A DNA stretch of 64,000 bases, from NCBI GenBank assembly GCA_032207245.1, contig CM063498.1, forward strand, positions 95,739,870 through 95,803,869. Reading direction: 5' to 3'. Both the position numbers and the translations under genes were made by a program. This DNA is from Pardosa pseudoannulata (taxonomy: Eukaryota; Arthropoda; Arachnida; Araneae; Lycosidae). Below, piece after piece: positions 1-13,169 of this stretch. Under the pieces are notes generated by a model, which ran no database searches, was not told the DNA's origin, and saw only the letters and a program-made list of their open reading frames with translations. The first letter of the stretch is position 1; the number at the start of each line of letters is the position of its first letter.

Positions 1-999
1 GAAGATTTTTACATGTTTATAAGCATATATGCATACATATAGGTGTATGTGTTTGTATAATTGATGTTTTTGACCAGTTTCAATGATATGCATGCTAAAT
101 ACAATATAACCGTTAAGCTAGGAAGGAAATGGAGAATAAATTTAAAGATAAAAAATGTTGAGTTCCGAACGATTCAATTTTGGTGCTATCCCGCCAAAAT
201 GTTTTATTTATATAATGCAATGATGGCACAAGAGAGCTAGACAATTCGAGTGTTAAGATTAATCCCATGATGACATAATATGGGAAACTAAGTTACATAA
301 AATATTTATAAAATTAATTGAGCTCAGTAGAAATTATTTTAAGTGGTCTTAAAGTCGTCAATTAAAGGAGAAACAGTCAGCCAAAGATTGTAATTTTAGC
401 AATAAAATAGCTAACAATTTTATAATATAGTAGTAATAAAGTTAGTTTCGGTTAAAAATTACATTTTTTACACACCCATATATGGATTCAATGTTAGGGT
501 TCTTCTGTATCATTTGATGAGGGCAATGGTTATCCCCATTATCATTTTATATGGCCGACTTGTTTTCTGGGACTACAGATTCTTCAAGTAGATTCTAGGA
601 TTACAAAATTCTTTCCCGTGTGTTCTACCTCCCCAGATATTAACCGCAAAATTTAGTGAACCATCTGAATACTACAGCACGAATGAAGCTTTCTTTCCAA
701 ATGTTATTGTAGCCGTTGAAATCCTTTTTGTTAATTTAACACCACTTTAAAATTGAAAATCAAACCACATTAATGCTCTTTTGCAACTCCACATTCCTTT
801 CTTCCAAAATGTATACTACGACAGCTAAATTGCAACTCATGCCACAATTTAACGTCTGCGTCCGTAAAAAGAGATCAAACTTGTATTTTTAACAATTTTT
901 TTTTAGAGTAACCTGCTTATTTCGTAAATCTTAAGAAGTAAAGCTTTTTAAAATAAGCTCTTTCGTAAAGTTTTCGTAAAGCTCGTTCTCTGAGCAAAA
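1..999. other. AT-rich stretch, nothing recognised
   Basis: No open reading frame of coding character, RNA gene or terminal-repeat structure was recognised. The sequence is AT-rich with short homopolymers, as expected for an intron or intergenic DNA in this genome. Confidence 0.5.
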
Positions 1000-1003
1000 T
1001 TAA

Positions 1004-1273
1004 CACATTGTATGAGGGACACGTACTAGTAAGTTTTCTGACGATTGATACTTGAGCGCGGGTCACGTACTAGTACAAGTAAGAGTAACATTGTGGGTAC
1101 AAAAATAACGGTATATACAGGAATACGAAGCCGAATGTTCTTGTCTACTATATAGATTCTGGAAAAATTTAGACAAAAACTAGTTTTTACATCAGTCGAT
1201 GCGGAACCACAGAACGGGAAGGTTGATTAAAAAAATCAATTTAGATTTAGAATTAACTTTTTATTTATCCTTG

Positions 1274-1323
<50 letters not shown>

Positions 1324-1504
1324 ACATATATATTTGTTTATTTGTCTATTTAAATATTTGTTTATATATTTCAAGATAAAATACGAAAAATTGGTTAAAA
1401 AATTAATTTTCTCTCTATTGAAATTTAACTGAATAACACAATTTACGAGCAAAACACCCACTCCCGGTACAATTCCGCTGCAAAATATACCCGCATACAA
1501 TGTA
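1004..1504 (-). mobile_element. piggyBac-like MITE, family A copy 1
   Basis: This 501-bp element lies between TTAA at 1000-1003 and TTAA at 1505-1508, the target duplication typical of piggyBac. Its ends are CACATTGTATG and the inverted GCATACAATGTA. Near the left end the palindromic core GTACTAGTAC occurs, as in the two sister copies at 7744-8235 and 13432-13971, which lie in the opposite orientation. The middle carries a (TA)n tract at about 1281-1319. It has no transposase, so it must have been moved in trans by a related enzyme (inference). The 94-codon frame over it is a shadow caused by the TA tract. Confidence 0.85.
1281..1319. repeat. (TA)n microsatellite
   Basis: Uninterrupted TA dinucleotide run inside the family A MITE. 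It is absent from the two sister copies, so it expanded in this copy alone. Confidence 0.9.
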
Positions 1505-1508
1505 TTAA

Positions 1509-4500
1509 GAGTGTTATTTAAGCAAAAATGTGTTAAATTTTTCAATTTTAAAATCTCGTATTGAAAAAAAGCATACTAATTATATTTTTATTGACTGTGG
1601 ATAAATCATTGTTTTATGATCTACAACGTTTCTATTTTATATTTATAGCCTTTTAAAAATAGCTAGAATCCTCTTCTGTGTTTCAATACTAGAATACTAA
1701 CTTTCACATTTTGGTAACTTAAAATTGACCTTTAAAAATATTTAAGTTTTTCATGGTAATATTTTAATAACAAATCAGAGCAAATCTCGAAACTTTCATG
1801 TTTGCAATTATTAAATCTCAGTAAATGTGAAAAAATGCTTACATACATCTGGAATGCAAAAAAGGAAACAATCTCCCCTTCGTACAGCTAATGTCACATA
1901 CAAGTTGATGTGTGTCCCTCCAGATGAAAGATCGTCCCGGCAGCGACGTGGGAACGTCAGAAAAGAATGAAGCATTCGAACGAATTATTTGTTGCCGTTC
2001 GTTACATAATTAAAGGTCATTAAGTTACCCACACGACTCCGTGCGCCGTTGTTTATTTCCTAGTTAAGCGTAAATTATTTTTGTAATTAGTCTGAAAATA
2101 CTGTCATTAATAGCTGCAGACGACATCGGTAAAAATGTTTAAAACGATAATTAGCATAGTAAGAAACAAAAATCTCATTAACATGCTGTGTGTATTTCGG
2201 AAGTTTATTTAGAAGACGCCTGTATTCGGAGTCATGGAATAAGTTTGTTTTTTAAGATTATATATTTTTTAAATTTGTTTTAAAATGCGCAGACTGAATA
2301 TAACAAATCATCGAAGTAGTCGCTGGAAAGGCTAGATATTTATTAGTTGAAATTAAACAGAACTTGTTTCTCTATTCGAAAATATTAAGAGGCGGGAAAC
2401 TTTATATTTGTTTCAGCGAACCAGGATTTCAATAGACATTCCAGCTATTTCGGTTAAAAAAAAACTGACCGTACACTGTCCTTTTTTTAAAAATCGCCAT
2501 AGCATCGAGTTGTTAGAGTAAAATCAAAAATTAATTTAGAGGCGATACAGGGGTAAATACAACAGCCTGACTAAGTCCAGGGGACAGTCCAATTTTTGTA
2601 CTCTTCCCTTTTTCCAATTTAAAACGATAATCTAATATAATTACTTTCCTATAAAAATTACAACATTAAATTAGGACTCAGATTTAAAATATTTTGTTTT
2701 TATTTTCAAATATAAAACTTTTAAACTACAATTTAAATAACTACAGAAAAATAAACTTATTGATTTAATGGAAAAATATATAATATCAACATATCTATCA
2801 CTCTTCCCTTAAAATGTTTATATGAGTTTCCGAAAAAAAAATGAAGTAGAAATGTAAAAAAACCTGAATATATACATAAAATTCCTCAAACTTCAATCCA
2901 ATATTGGTATCTCAAAATCCCAACATTGGTATGGATATTAGTGTGTTTTGCATCGGTTTTAAGCAATTTAAGGAGGTCCATGTCTTTATTAACCCCTGTG
3001 TAACAAAAAGACCGTAATTCTCCAAACCATAGATTATATCTGACTTAATGTTGCGACTTTTGCTTGAAAAACGAGAATACAGTACAATATTTCTTATTAC
3101 GTACAAAAGAATTTAGTCACCTTTACAATGACATTCAATTACAAAGTGTTAAAACAAATTGCTATCTTCCATATGCTGTAACTTAACTATATTGATGTCA
3201 AAGTTAATTATTCACTTCAAACATCCGCAAACAATTTGGAGCAAAACTGAACATAAAATGCCAAAACCGAAAGAGAAGGAAACTAAATTAACGCTCTCTG
3301 CCTTCCCTTTTCTTCAGCGGTGTCGCCGTTTAACAAACTCCAGTCATCAGCGGAAACTTAATATCGGTTTTTCATTGATCTCCGCTCCGCGCAAATACTT
3401 TTTAAGAGAGGCGGGAGAAACGTCTCATCGGTGATTGTATCTAATCCGATAAAAATGACAGCAAATCCAAAATTATCGCCGCCAAGACGGAACAGTGATC
3501 ACCTCTTTCATCATTTTCATGTCAACAGTTTTGTTACATTTAAATGGAAAAGAATTCGGTTTTCTAAGCAGCGCTGGAACTCAGGTTATGTGGTGGAAGA
3601 GATTACAAGTTTGCCTTCTGTCTTTTCTTTCTTCTTAAGATCGCAGCCAGAGAGGTTTTTGACAACTTAATAGCGTTTGCAACTCTCTCCAACTTCGGTA
3701 AAATGAGATAATAATTAAGAGAAGAAACTCTCTAATGTGTTAATGTGTGGAAGAAGAAACTTAATACTTCACGTTTCAATTTCCCCCCGCGTCTATATTC
3801 TCAGCGCAATTATGACTCTAATCAAGGTCAGAAACGGGACTCGCGATGTCACGCGTCGAATACTGTCTGATGATTATCTACGTAATGTTAAATCTGAATA
3901 TGCCTGTAATTTAATCAGAAGGAAAAAAAAGAAAGGGGTTGATCGTGTTAGTTTCAAGTTCGTACGAGGACGGTACATATAACGGAATATCATCGGACAC
4001 GATTAAGTCCTGTGATGTCCAAGTTCACATATGGCTAAAAGGTTCTGAATGTAACTTGTTTTTAAACAGTATTACATTTTTGATGAACTCCTATAATAAG
4101 CATCTCCATAATAAACACTGGTACATCCGGTAAAAAGATTAAGTTTTAAATTTAAAAATTTTCCAACTTTTATTTCTTTTACTATTCGGAAATAACAACT
4201 CCTTAAACTGCTGCAGATGTGTATATACACCGCGCGCAATCAATGCTTTAACTACTTGGGCATATATGTGTATACATATACTTACTTCAGTACGTTTTTT
4301 GGTAATTTCCTGCTCTTTATTACGTACGCTCACTTATACAAAGTTAACGTATAACGTAGTATACTTATAACGTGGCAGTTAACGCATCGACTACCGAAAG
4401 CGTATATATACGTCTAAGGCAGTTAAGGGTTTAAAGGGAAACTTGAAACATACAATGGTAATATTTCAGAATTAAATAGTGTGGTAATAGGTTATTTTTC

Positions 4501-5270
4501 AGAGAATTCTGTATTGTACAGTTTCTAAACAAAAACCTGATGGCCTATTTATATGCTTAGTTAATTTATCTTTGATGTATAATTTGAATAATATAAGTAT
4601 TTGCATTCATAAGATGGGTTACTCTTATAGCAACCAAACACCAAAATGTTTCCGAAACTAAATTCTGCTACATCTGAGACATCTCAGTTATTATCGTGGT
4701 GTAAGAATAACATTCTTGTTTAATACATTGAAAGGGTATTTTTCACTCTCAAGAATTTGATAAATATAGATAGTTTGTAAATATCGATATTTTGAACGAC
4801 ATCTGAAGATTTATTTACTTTATTCCTAGCCAGACAATGACCGAACAGCAAAAGGTTCTATCTTTCAATACTGAAATTTAGATTTGATAAGCCGCAACGA
4901 GTCGCCGATCGGGTGAAAAGCGTGTGTGACATCTATTTTGATCATCCTCAGAAGGAAGGGAGGTATTTTTGCTACTGATTCAGTACATGTTCCTACCTGC
5001 ACCCCTCTCCCTAGCGAGAGGACAGTTAGGCAAGTAGACACACAGGGAGATGTTTTTGTGAACCTGCCATGTATGAACCAGGCACCTTGGATTGTAGCCC
5101 CGTTTGCTGATTACTAGACCGTTTTATGTTTACGATACCAACAGTAGTGTTATATTTTTATCAGGATTTTCGTAATGATTGAAATACAACCATTCAATCT
5201 TTCACCATATTCAGAAGGATGGAGTGGTCCCTTACTTAATAAGCCCTTTTCTCGACTCTAGTAATCAGAA
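1509..5270. other. AT-rich non-coding stretch with a GC-richer patch at 3280-3960
   Basis: No gene was recognised. Between about 3280 and 3960 the base composition is richer in G and C and short plus-strand frames occur (3159-3434, 3431-3670, 3737-3982). None has a recognisable domain, and none is bracketed by convincing splice sites. A second GC-richer patch at 4880-5120 holds a 63-codon frame of no recognisable family. Either patch could be an unrecognised exon or promoter, but the sequence alone does not show it. Confidence 0.4.
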
Positions 5271-5283
5271 TTCCAAATACAAT

Positions 5284-5580
5284 ACAGTACAGCGCCCTCT
5301 ACAAGAATTGTCTTTAAAGGGGAGATTGTATGGATGAAATACTTAGTATCTTGACAAGATCCCATGCAACATCGGAAGATAGAATGTAACTAGAAAGCTG
5401 AGGGAATTGAGTACTAAGTTCCCTACCCTTCTCGGTGTAGCTACGCTTATAGATAGTCTATGTCACAAGCCCTCTAGCGGCTACCTAAAAAAGCAAAACT
5501 ACGCCATCTATCGGTTGCAGGGCAAGATATTCAAGCTCTGGGAACGATTGTAACTAGACAGCTGAGGCAACTGGGCACAC
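5284..5580. repeat. short diverged direct repeat
   Basis: Two related stretches about 163 bp apart share TGTAACTAGAMAGCTGAGG, at roughly 5387 and 5550. The interval also holds several GCCCTCTA/GCGCCCTCTA-type words. It looks like a decayed repetitive element of unknown class. Confidence 0.35.
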
Positions 5581-6679
5581 ATGGAATTGGCAATAAGCAG
5601 CTTATTTAATTTTTTTATACAGAAAGATGTACAAGAAACTTTTTGTAAAATTTCGCTGTAATAGAAAAAAAATTACGAAATATAATTTGAGAAATTTATA
5701 CAACTATGCAGTGTTGTATAGAATGCTTTAATAGATTTAAAGCAACTTGAGCAGAAATATTGTTTGAAGATTATACAAATATTTAGAAATTTTAATTTTA
5801 AAAATAAGCAGTTTAATTAAAGGGACTATTAAAATATTCAGTTTCCTTCATACTTTCAAAGTTAAAAAAAATGAAAGAGTACCCTGTTCTTAATATGAGA
5901 GCTATTTACTCTTCTCTTGCTTTTATTACCTATAAATAGCGGGTGATACTCAGAAGTATATAAAAAGCTTCTCATTGGATCTCATACCTATTAAAAATTG
6001 AATTTTAAATTAAGTTTTTATCCTTCTGGCTGTCGCATAAATCTTTGAAAGCTGGCCATAAATAAAAAAGACTTGTCAGGAACTAGCAATCTCAAGATGA
6101 TAGCTTAAAGTTTTAAATCGGGTGTGTCTATTAGTTGCAGTACAATTAATTTTCGATATCATCATATTTAGCCCGAGCATGATTGCACGTTTATACACAT
6201 TCTTAGTTAATAAACTACTTTAGAAGTGTAATTTATACTGTATGAATAGATAATGGTACGCCCTAAACTTATAACTAAAAATTATGTTTGGAATATAATA
6301 TAGAGTACTAAGACCGTGAAAAAAATTACATTTGCGAACGAGTTTAGAAGTGGCTAAACAAGTCTCATTATCTTCCATAATTAGTCAATAATTACAGGTC
6401 ATGTTTAAGGGCAATCTTGGATGTATTACGATCGAACATATGCATAATAGGAAGCAAAGTGAACACTTCGAGTTTTTTCCTCCCCTTCTGTGGTTGAAAT
6501 GTTCTAGAAAAAAATAGATATGTAATTTGAAATAGGTTATATAGATTTAAAAAAATAAAAGCTAATGTTGATAAAAAAAATGAAAAAACGTGAAAGAAAA
6601 GCTTCCTGTTCAACGTAAAAAAAACTTACTACGAGGTTTGGTTTGGAGTGCTGCGATCTGCTGTTTTGCTATTTCTTCT

Positions 6680-7390
6680 TCAGTGGCAGGACAGCCCAGG
6701 ATGGGCCCTGGCCTTCTAAATAAGTTTTATCCAAGATATCCTTCTGGAGGTCAAGTTCTTTCAGTTTTTTACTTTAAATACCTGAAGATCTCTCGCTAGA
6801 CAATCTGACCATCTCAGATTGGGTTTTCCTCGTCTAAGCGTTCCTGTAGGTTTTGCATCGAGGACCCTTTTTGTTGTTAGGTCATTGTCCATTTTGATTA
6901 GATGACCTGCCCACTTTATTCTTTGCAATTTGAAGAAATTTGTCATGTCAGGTTTATTATATAAATTATATAGTTCTAAACGATCTCTTGAGCCATATTT
7001 TTTGTATTCCTCCAAATATACTTCTAAGGATATTTTTTTCCCCAAAGGTCGCCATTATCTTTTCATCTGACAAAGTTGTTGCTCAGGTTTCACATGCATA
7101 AATTAAAACTGATCTTATTAGACATTTGTAAAGTAAATTTTTTGTTTTCCTTTTTATTAATTTTGATTTTATATAATTTCGTAGGCCTTAAAAACATTTG
7201 TTTGCCATCACAAATCCTGTGGATCTCTGTCGTAACATCATTTTTGTTGTTTACCTCAGATAGGTGAAGCAATCAACCACCTCATATTTATATCCTTTCA
7301 TTTCTAGATGTTCACTTACGTACTCAGTGACTGTTTTACTACACGAAGTTTAAAAACCATCAGGTTTTCGTAATGAATTTGGTCTTAGTA
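6680..7390 (-). pseudogene. LINE reverse-transcriptase C-terminal relic
   Basis: Reading leftwards, the minus strand encodes the C-terminal part of a non-LTR retrotransposon polyprotein. The lead-in at about 7270-7090 holds SEVNNKNDVTTEI. It is followed by LQRIKWAGHLIKMDN and RRGKPNLRWSDCL (6761-7045). The end is KARAHPGLSCH followed by TGA at 6680-6685. The GHxxRM...RRGRPxxRW signature and the KARAHPGLSxH ending are typical of these arthropod LINE proteins. At least two frame breaks and in-frame stops separate the pieces, so it is dead. There is no intact endonuclease or catalytic reverse-transcriptase core in the window. Confidence 0.8.
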
Positions 7391-7739
7391 TGCACAAGGA
7401 GAATCATTCACACTAATATATATGTAATGATACTTTAACCAAACTAACCAACTTAATTACATTCTAAAATAAATATCTGGCAATTTAATACATACACTGG
7501 CAACCTTCTACCGAAATGGCCTTCTCTTAATTCTAGCAACTTTTGGCGACAAAGAAACCATCAAATCAATTTCTATTTAGCTCAGCTAATCCTATATATC
7601 TCCTACATAACTAAGTTTCCATCTATAATGTCCCCATAGGTTATATACTTTTAACACCTGATTGGCTGTCTTACTCCCTCACGTCTTTATATAAATGAAG
7701 GCACAAAGTTTTGACTGTAGAGCTTAATAACTAATCGGC
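7391..7739. other. AT-rich stretch, nothing recognised
   Basis: Between the LINE relic and the next MITE I see no coding or structural feature. It may include more upstream sequence of the decayed LINE, too diverged to recognise. Confidence 0.4.
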
Positions 7740-7743
7740 TTAA

Positions 7744-8235
7744 CACATTGTGTGCAGGTAAATTTCGCAGCGGAATTGTACCCAGAGCGGGCGTTTTGCG
7801 CATAAATTCAGTTAAATACCAATAGATCGAAAATTATTTACTTTAACCAACTTTTCGTATTTTATATTGAAATATATAAATATATAAATAGAAATTTATA
7901 AACAACCATAAGGTTTTTGTAAACAAAAAACATTTTTTAGTGGAAAAATTTATATTAGTATCGTAAATATGAAAAATCAAATAGAAATAGTAGTATATAG
8001 TTTTAATTTTTTCCCGTTGTATGGTTCCGCATCAACTGATGTAAGAACTAATTTTTTTATGTCGAAATTTTTCCAGAGTCTATGTAGTAGACAAGAACAT
8101 TTGACTTCTTTTTCATGTATGTACCGTTATTTTTGTACCCACAAATCATGTTACACTAACCCGTACTAGTACATGACCCGCGCTCAAGAATCAACTGTCA
8201 GAAAACGCACTAGCACGTGTTCCGCATACAATGTG
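7744..8235 (+). mobile_element. piggyBac-like MITE, family A copy 2
   Basis: This 492-bp element is flanked by TTAA (7740-7743 and 8236-8239). It starts CACATTGTGTGC and ends GCATACAATGTG, a near-perfect terminal inverted repeat. The internal sequence matches the copies at 1004-1504 (inverted) and 13432-13971, including the subterminal CGTACTAGTAC words near the right end. It carries no transposase gene; the 66-codon frame inside is a chance frame shared with no known family. Confidence 0.88.
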
Positions 8236-8378
8236 TTAATAAATTATTTTTTTTTTAATTCTGAAAATTTCCCGTTTTCTTTCATTTCCTAATGAATGTT
8301 CTTCGTGCAATACAGATGTAATTCTAAATTTGTATAGTGGGTAAAAAACATCAAATACACTCACTGACAATACATGCA

Positions 8379-8729
8379 TGTGGGATTTAGTGCAGCGCAT
8401 CCTCGCAAGGTCGCGCCCTCATCACTGAGTGGGGTAAGTAAGGAACGGCAGAGGGTCATTCGAGTCGGAGTCGTGGAGAAGGAGTGACCAGGTCGAGTGA
8501 AGGACCCGTGGCACTTGAGCTCCCTCAATTTATTAAACACCGAGTAGGGTGCCTTGCCTATGCTAAGCTTCGAGTAGGAAGTCTTGTCTATACCGCGTCG
8601 TCACTGTGATTTAACTATTTGTGTTTGTGCTTAAATGTCTTGTGTTGTTACGTCATTAAATGTTTGTTATTGTTAATTTAGTCTGTCATCGAATTTGTCT
8701 AACGACACCCCTAGACACCGAACCCTACA
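8379..8729 (+). mobile_element. solo LTR with TGCA target duplication
   Basis: A 351-bp block starts TGTGGG and ends CCCTACA, so it has TG...CA ends with a short inverted repeat. It is flanked by TGCA at 8375-8378 and 8730-8733, consistent with a 4-bp target-site duplication. Base composition is clearly richer in G and C than the neighbourhood. No internal retroelement genes adjoin it, so it is best read as a solo LTR left by recombination between two LTRs. Orientation is assigned arbitrarily. The 4-bp duplication lies inside the palindromic context ATGCAT, so chance identity is possible. Confidence 0.65.
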
Positions 8730-8833
8730 TGCATGTAATGGACATTTAAGCTCATTAAAGGTAAAAGAACCCCTATTATCTTGGGCGCAGTCATAAACAA
8801 AATGGTTCAGGGAACAAGGAACAGAATAAATTG

Positions 8834-8837
<4 letters not shown>

Positions 8838-8907
<70 letters not shown>
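8838..8907. repeat. (TA)n microsatellite
   Basis: TA dinucleotide run with one AT phase slip near its middle. Confidence 0.95.
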
Positions 8908-8910
<3 letters not shown>

Positions 8911-8959
8911 GAGTAGAATAAAAAACAGTATAAATTACCTTGTACTTTTTTTTTACCAG

Positions 8960-9074
8960 AAGGCTTCGGAAGATGTTGCTAGAATAAACTGTACTTTTTC
9001 AAAATTATGTTCCTTGTACTCTCAACCCTTTTGAAAAAGTACAGTGTATTCTAGCAATATATCCCTAAGCCTTT
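8960..9074. repeat. fold-back inverted repeat
   Basis: The arms at 8960-9004 and 9029-9074 are near-complementary over about 45 nt, with a 24-nt spacer. Shared words include TTGCTAGAATAAACTGTACT on the left against AGTACAGTGTATTCTAGCAA on the right, and AAGGCTT against AAGCCTT at the outer ends. A few mismatches occur in the outer part. It could be a small fold-back element or an RNA hairpin. No gene context is visible. Confidence 0.8.
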
Positions 9075-11778
9075 TAAGAGAAACTCGTACATGGCAATAT
9101 AATGATACGTGAGGCAGCCAGTCAGGGGGGGGGGGATTAATGGTTAGTCATAAGAGGGACGCCTGTGACGTGGTTTAAGCTTTACTAACTTACATAAGAG
9201 AGGGGGGTGTCAGCTAGAACTTCGGTGGATTCGTACTCGGTATTTCATTAGAAAGTACAAAAGTTATTCGTAAAGATTTGCCATTAAAGGATAGAATTGC
9301 CCGAAATTTTTTTTAAGATACTCTTATAACTACGTTGATTAATTTTAGGTTAAAATATCACAAACACACATATATACATAAATATATACATATACTAATG
9401 AAAAAGGAACGCGATTGAAGTATATATTAAAGGAATCTAGAGGAAAACATTTTAAATGCTTATTAATGATTACACAATACTAATCTATTTTACTGATTAA
9501 TGGATACGGTTGTGAAACATAGGCAACAATCCAAATAAATTTTCATTTTCTCGGCAGAAATAATTCATCTCAAAACGAAAGTCAAATGCCTTTTCTTTTA
9601 AAACAGATAAGTAATATAGATAATCAATACCTTCCCCCTCCCCATTTAAGAAATCAAGAATTTTTCATCAGTTTGAGATTTATATCACAGCATTTATCTT
9701 ATTAAAAAACCTCATTTGGTAGCAGCTGCGTATGTAAATCAAACATTATGGTCAATAAGTTAAAGTATGTCGCTAATTAATATCTGCTTAAGTTGCTATA
9801 AAGTGCAATGTCTTTATTCAATCGATATAGTACTTGGTATTTCTACAGCTGAGATCAAACTTTCTAATCGTAAAGAAAAATATACAAATTTTACATAGGC
9901 GACATTTGTAAATGAAATTTATCATAAGTCATAAAAGTTTTGATAAATTCTTAATACTAATCAATATAAAGAAGATGTGTATAAAGTACATAAATTCTTT
10001 ATACACATTCTCATATTAATTATTAAGAAGTACGTAGAAAGCAAGCAGAATTAAATGCCCAATTTGCATGAATACCTATTTCACATTTTTTTTATTAACT
10101 GCCAGTTATTATAGCTTATGGCCTATTTAAATATTTGCGTCAATTTTACTAATATTATAATGAAAATTTTTAAAGTAACGTAATTTCGGGTAAATAGACT
10201 TATAGGTGTTTAGGTTGAGATTTATCTTGTATGGTGTATTTGCCGATTGCCGTATCAGAAAGTTTATTTTTCTTGTTAAAATTCCAAGCGTATTTTTTTT
10301 AACTAAACGTTTTTCTCGGGCTTCAATTTATACTATTTATTCTAGTTATTTTCCCCATACTGTATCAAATAGTATCAATCCGATTTAAAGTTCTGCATGG
10401 TATTAGAAAGTTAATTCTATGCAAATGTATTGGAGTAATTAGACAATGGCTTGTTGAGATTGCAGTATTTTGTTAAGCATGTCCACAGTAAGCTTAACAA
10501 TTTTTTGTCCAACTTTATTTTAAGCTTTAGCACTCCGTTGTCGCATATATTCATACATTTAAAATTTAAACTTTAAATGCTGGAGTGCAAAGAGTTAAAT
10601 TTATTTTCTTTTAATGTATGTTGTGGCACATGGTCTTTAACACTTAGTGGGAGAACCGATAAGATGAATTTTCATTTAGTCAATTATCACGTGTGCGGCG
10701 TATATGATAGGTAGGTTTATCAACCCGTAATTATGGTACATCATATAGCTTTTTAAATTGGAAAGTGAGGGTTTTGAAATTCTCTACCTACAGTTCGTGA
10801 GTTCGTTATCTACCGCTTACAAAGCATCAAATAGAAGATCTATGTGTAAACCATTAAACTGACTATAGATGTGTTTACGAAAAAGTTAGCCAGTTAGAGA
10901 TACCGTAGAAAAATCTACAGCGTTTTTCCGGTAAATGGCTGAACACGTTCCGAAACAGCTGCCTGTAATAAGGGATAAGGTCAAACTATACTACTAACAG
11001 GTGTATGGTGTTAGCAATAATTGATTAGGGTAATTCAAGTCGTAAAATTGATTAAGGTAGGAAAACTCTGCAGGGAGATAAGGTTTTAAAAGGATTTCAG
11101 TATATGGTTATTGAAGGTACTGTCCTAAATTTCTTAAGTGTTATCAAATGATGGCAGCCCACTAGCTAGAAACCTATTAGACAATGAAAAGCATGTTCCC
11201 CTTTTGGTATTAGTTGAATACCTATGGGGAGAGTTAGAAGCTTTTACTTAGGTTACTTCTTGATCACAGAAAAAGCTGCTCTTTTTTATTTTCTAGTAAA
11301 ATGAGTTTGTAGACGAACTTTTTTTTTTATTTTCACTGAAATCTACAAAACTACAGTAAAATATTTTAAGCTGAAAGGCTTCATCTATAAAGGTTTCTAA
11401 ATAAGATATTACCCATTTACGGGTAGACTGTTATTCAAAACGCTCCAAGCAAATAAAAAGAATTTAATTTTCATTCTAAAACACGATTTGCAATTAGTGT
11501 CAAATTATTTCCGGTACATTAATCTCTAATCTGCTACATAACGTTACATTTGGTAGACCACAAAATAGTCGTTTTGGGCTTATGAGACCCTTGAGCCGCG
11601 AATTTGACACCTTTGGTTTATACTGTTAAAGATGTAAGGGAACCGTGATTTTTCTGATTAGTAATGAAATTTTGTTTTTCCACCGAATTACATTTGGGAA
11701 AACTTAAGAAAAGAACCATATTCAAGGTTAGTATTATATTTTACCCTGATATCTAGATAGCGTTTTCGCTAGGATTTG
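9075..11778. other. AT-rich stretch with a G-homopolymer, no gene seen
   Basis: Nothing beyond AT-rich sequence and a run of more than ten G at about 9125 was recognised. Short frames such as 10206-10388 have no coding character. Confidence 0.5.
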
Positions 11779-11918
11779 ATTAGTTAATTGGTTTGAAGCC
11801 GTGGCGTACCAGGACCTACTGCTTAAAGCAGATTCTAAACGGCTGTTAACATTTTTGTCAGCAGTGGGAGTCGAACCTATGAATTCTTGTACCGAAGAGC
11901 AGTGCCTTACACACCCCA
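11779..11918 (-). mobile_element. tRNA-derived SINE copy
   Basis: The minus strand reads from a tRNA-like head at the right (B-box-like region near 11870, GGTTCGACTCCCACTGCTG-type) to the tail word near 11790, TGGTACGCCACGGCTTC. It shares the body CCGTTTAGAATCTGCTTTAAG with the other SINEs. It is older than most copies, and its A box is damaged. Confidence 0.75.
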
Positions 11919-12887
11919 TTTTCACTAGTAAAATCCCCAATAAGTTTCCTAGGATTAGATGGACTGAATCATCTGTAATTTATAAAGTATCAATGAATAG
12001 TCACCTATAAGTAATATTGGAGTAGTAAAATAAGTTAAATAAATGATTTAAAACTGCAATATGTTAAAATGTGGGCTTATACCTACATTAGATAATCTAT
12101 AAAACGTATTGCATGTGCATTAATAATATGGTGAGCTATGGATTGTTCAAATCTAATTTTATATTCCTTAAAAAATCAAATAAATGCACCGGAAACGTAC
12201 AGGAGACAATAAATTTCCTTAGAAAAGTAGAAATTAAAACTTTTCCTTGTTCTCTAACATAAAGATCTTCAGATCAGAAATGTATACTTGTTGCTGTCTA
12301 AAAGAATCCAGACAGTTCTCAACCAGCAATTCCCAACCGAAGTAAAAAACAAAACCTTTTCCGCATTTCCTTTCGCACCCACTAAATCTGGAATCATACA
12401 ATCGCCGACTACTATATTAAATTGCAGTTCTTGACCGTGTGTGTCTAGAAGATTTAAGAAAATTATCGGTCAAGGTCTTAGTCACAAATGAAACATATCC
12501 GTCCAGAAAACAAGTAAAAATTTGCGATAAGTTGTAGTGACAACTAAGGAAAGGCTATACAGCAGTGTAAACATGATTCATCTGCAAAACGATGCACGTA
12601 AATTAGATTTTCTTATGAAGACTTAACAGGACCGCTCGGCTCGGCACTGTTCCAGGAGCGTGGGCAGACGAAGTGAAAGCTCAGATAAAGTTACCAGACA
12701 GAATGGTATTACACGGAAAACTCCTCTTTTAAAAATGGTACTGAAATGAGCTGAACAAGATATTTTTCGTGTCTAGTCTTACCATTGCATAGCGGTATCG
12801 TTAAAGTTCGTTAACGTCTACTCTAATAACAAATTGGTGACCAATTTAACAAATCATTTCTTTCCCAGATTATGTTATACAAACTAA
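11919..12887. other. AT-rich stretch, nothing recognised
   Basis: No frame with coding character and no repeat termini were recognised. A small GC-richer patch around 12630-12680 shows no recognisable protein. Confidence 0.45.
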
Positions 12888-12891
12888 TTAA

Positions 12892-13169
12892 CACTAGATT
12901 GCCCAAGGCAGTCATTTTGACTGTTTTTAATTTCAATTAGAAAAACAATTATGAAATATAATGACACAATTTCTTAGAATTTGGTGACTTTCTATAACAT
13001 ACAAATGGGTTTATGAATAATTGTAGTTACTTCCGCCCTCCTTTATTATATAATATTAAAAATTAATTTTAAACAAATTTCTTTACATATTTGTTATTTT
13101 TTCACAATGCAGTCATTTTGACTGATTTTGGGCAATATAGGTATACAAGAAATCTCGGGCAATCTAACG
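12892..13169. mobile_element. piggyBac-like MITE, family B
   Basis: This 278-bp element is flanked by TTAA (12888-12891 and 13170-13173). Its ends are CACTAGATTGCCC and, inverted, CGTTAGATTGCCC. Next to each end lies the hairpin word CAGTCATTTTGACTG (6-bp arms around TTTT), at about 12910 and 13111. The centre is AT-rich and without coding potential. The TTAA duplication and short termini point to piggyBac mobilisation (inference). Confidence 0.8.

Noticed and set aside
3159..3982. Overlapping plus frames in a GC-richer patch as exons
   Set aside because: They overlap in different frames, have no recognisable motif and no convincing splice pair.
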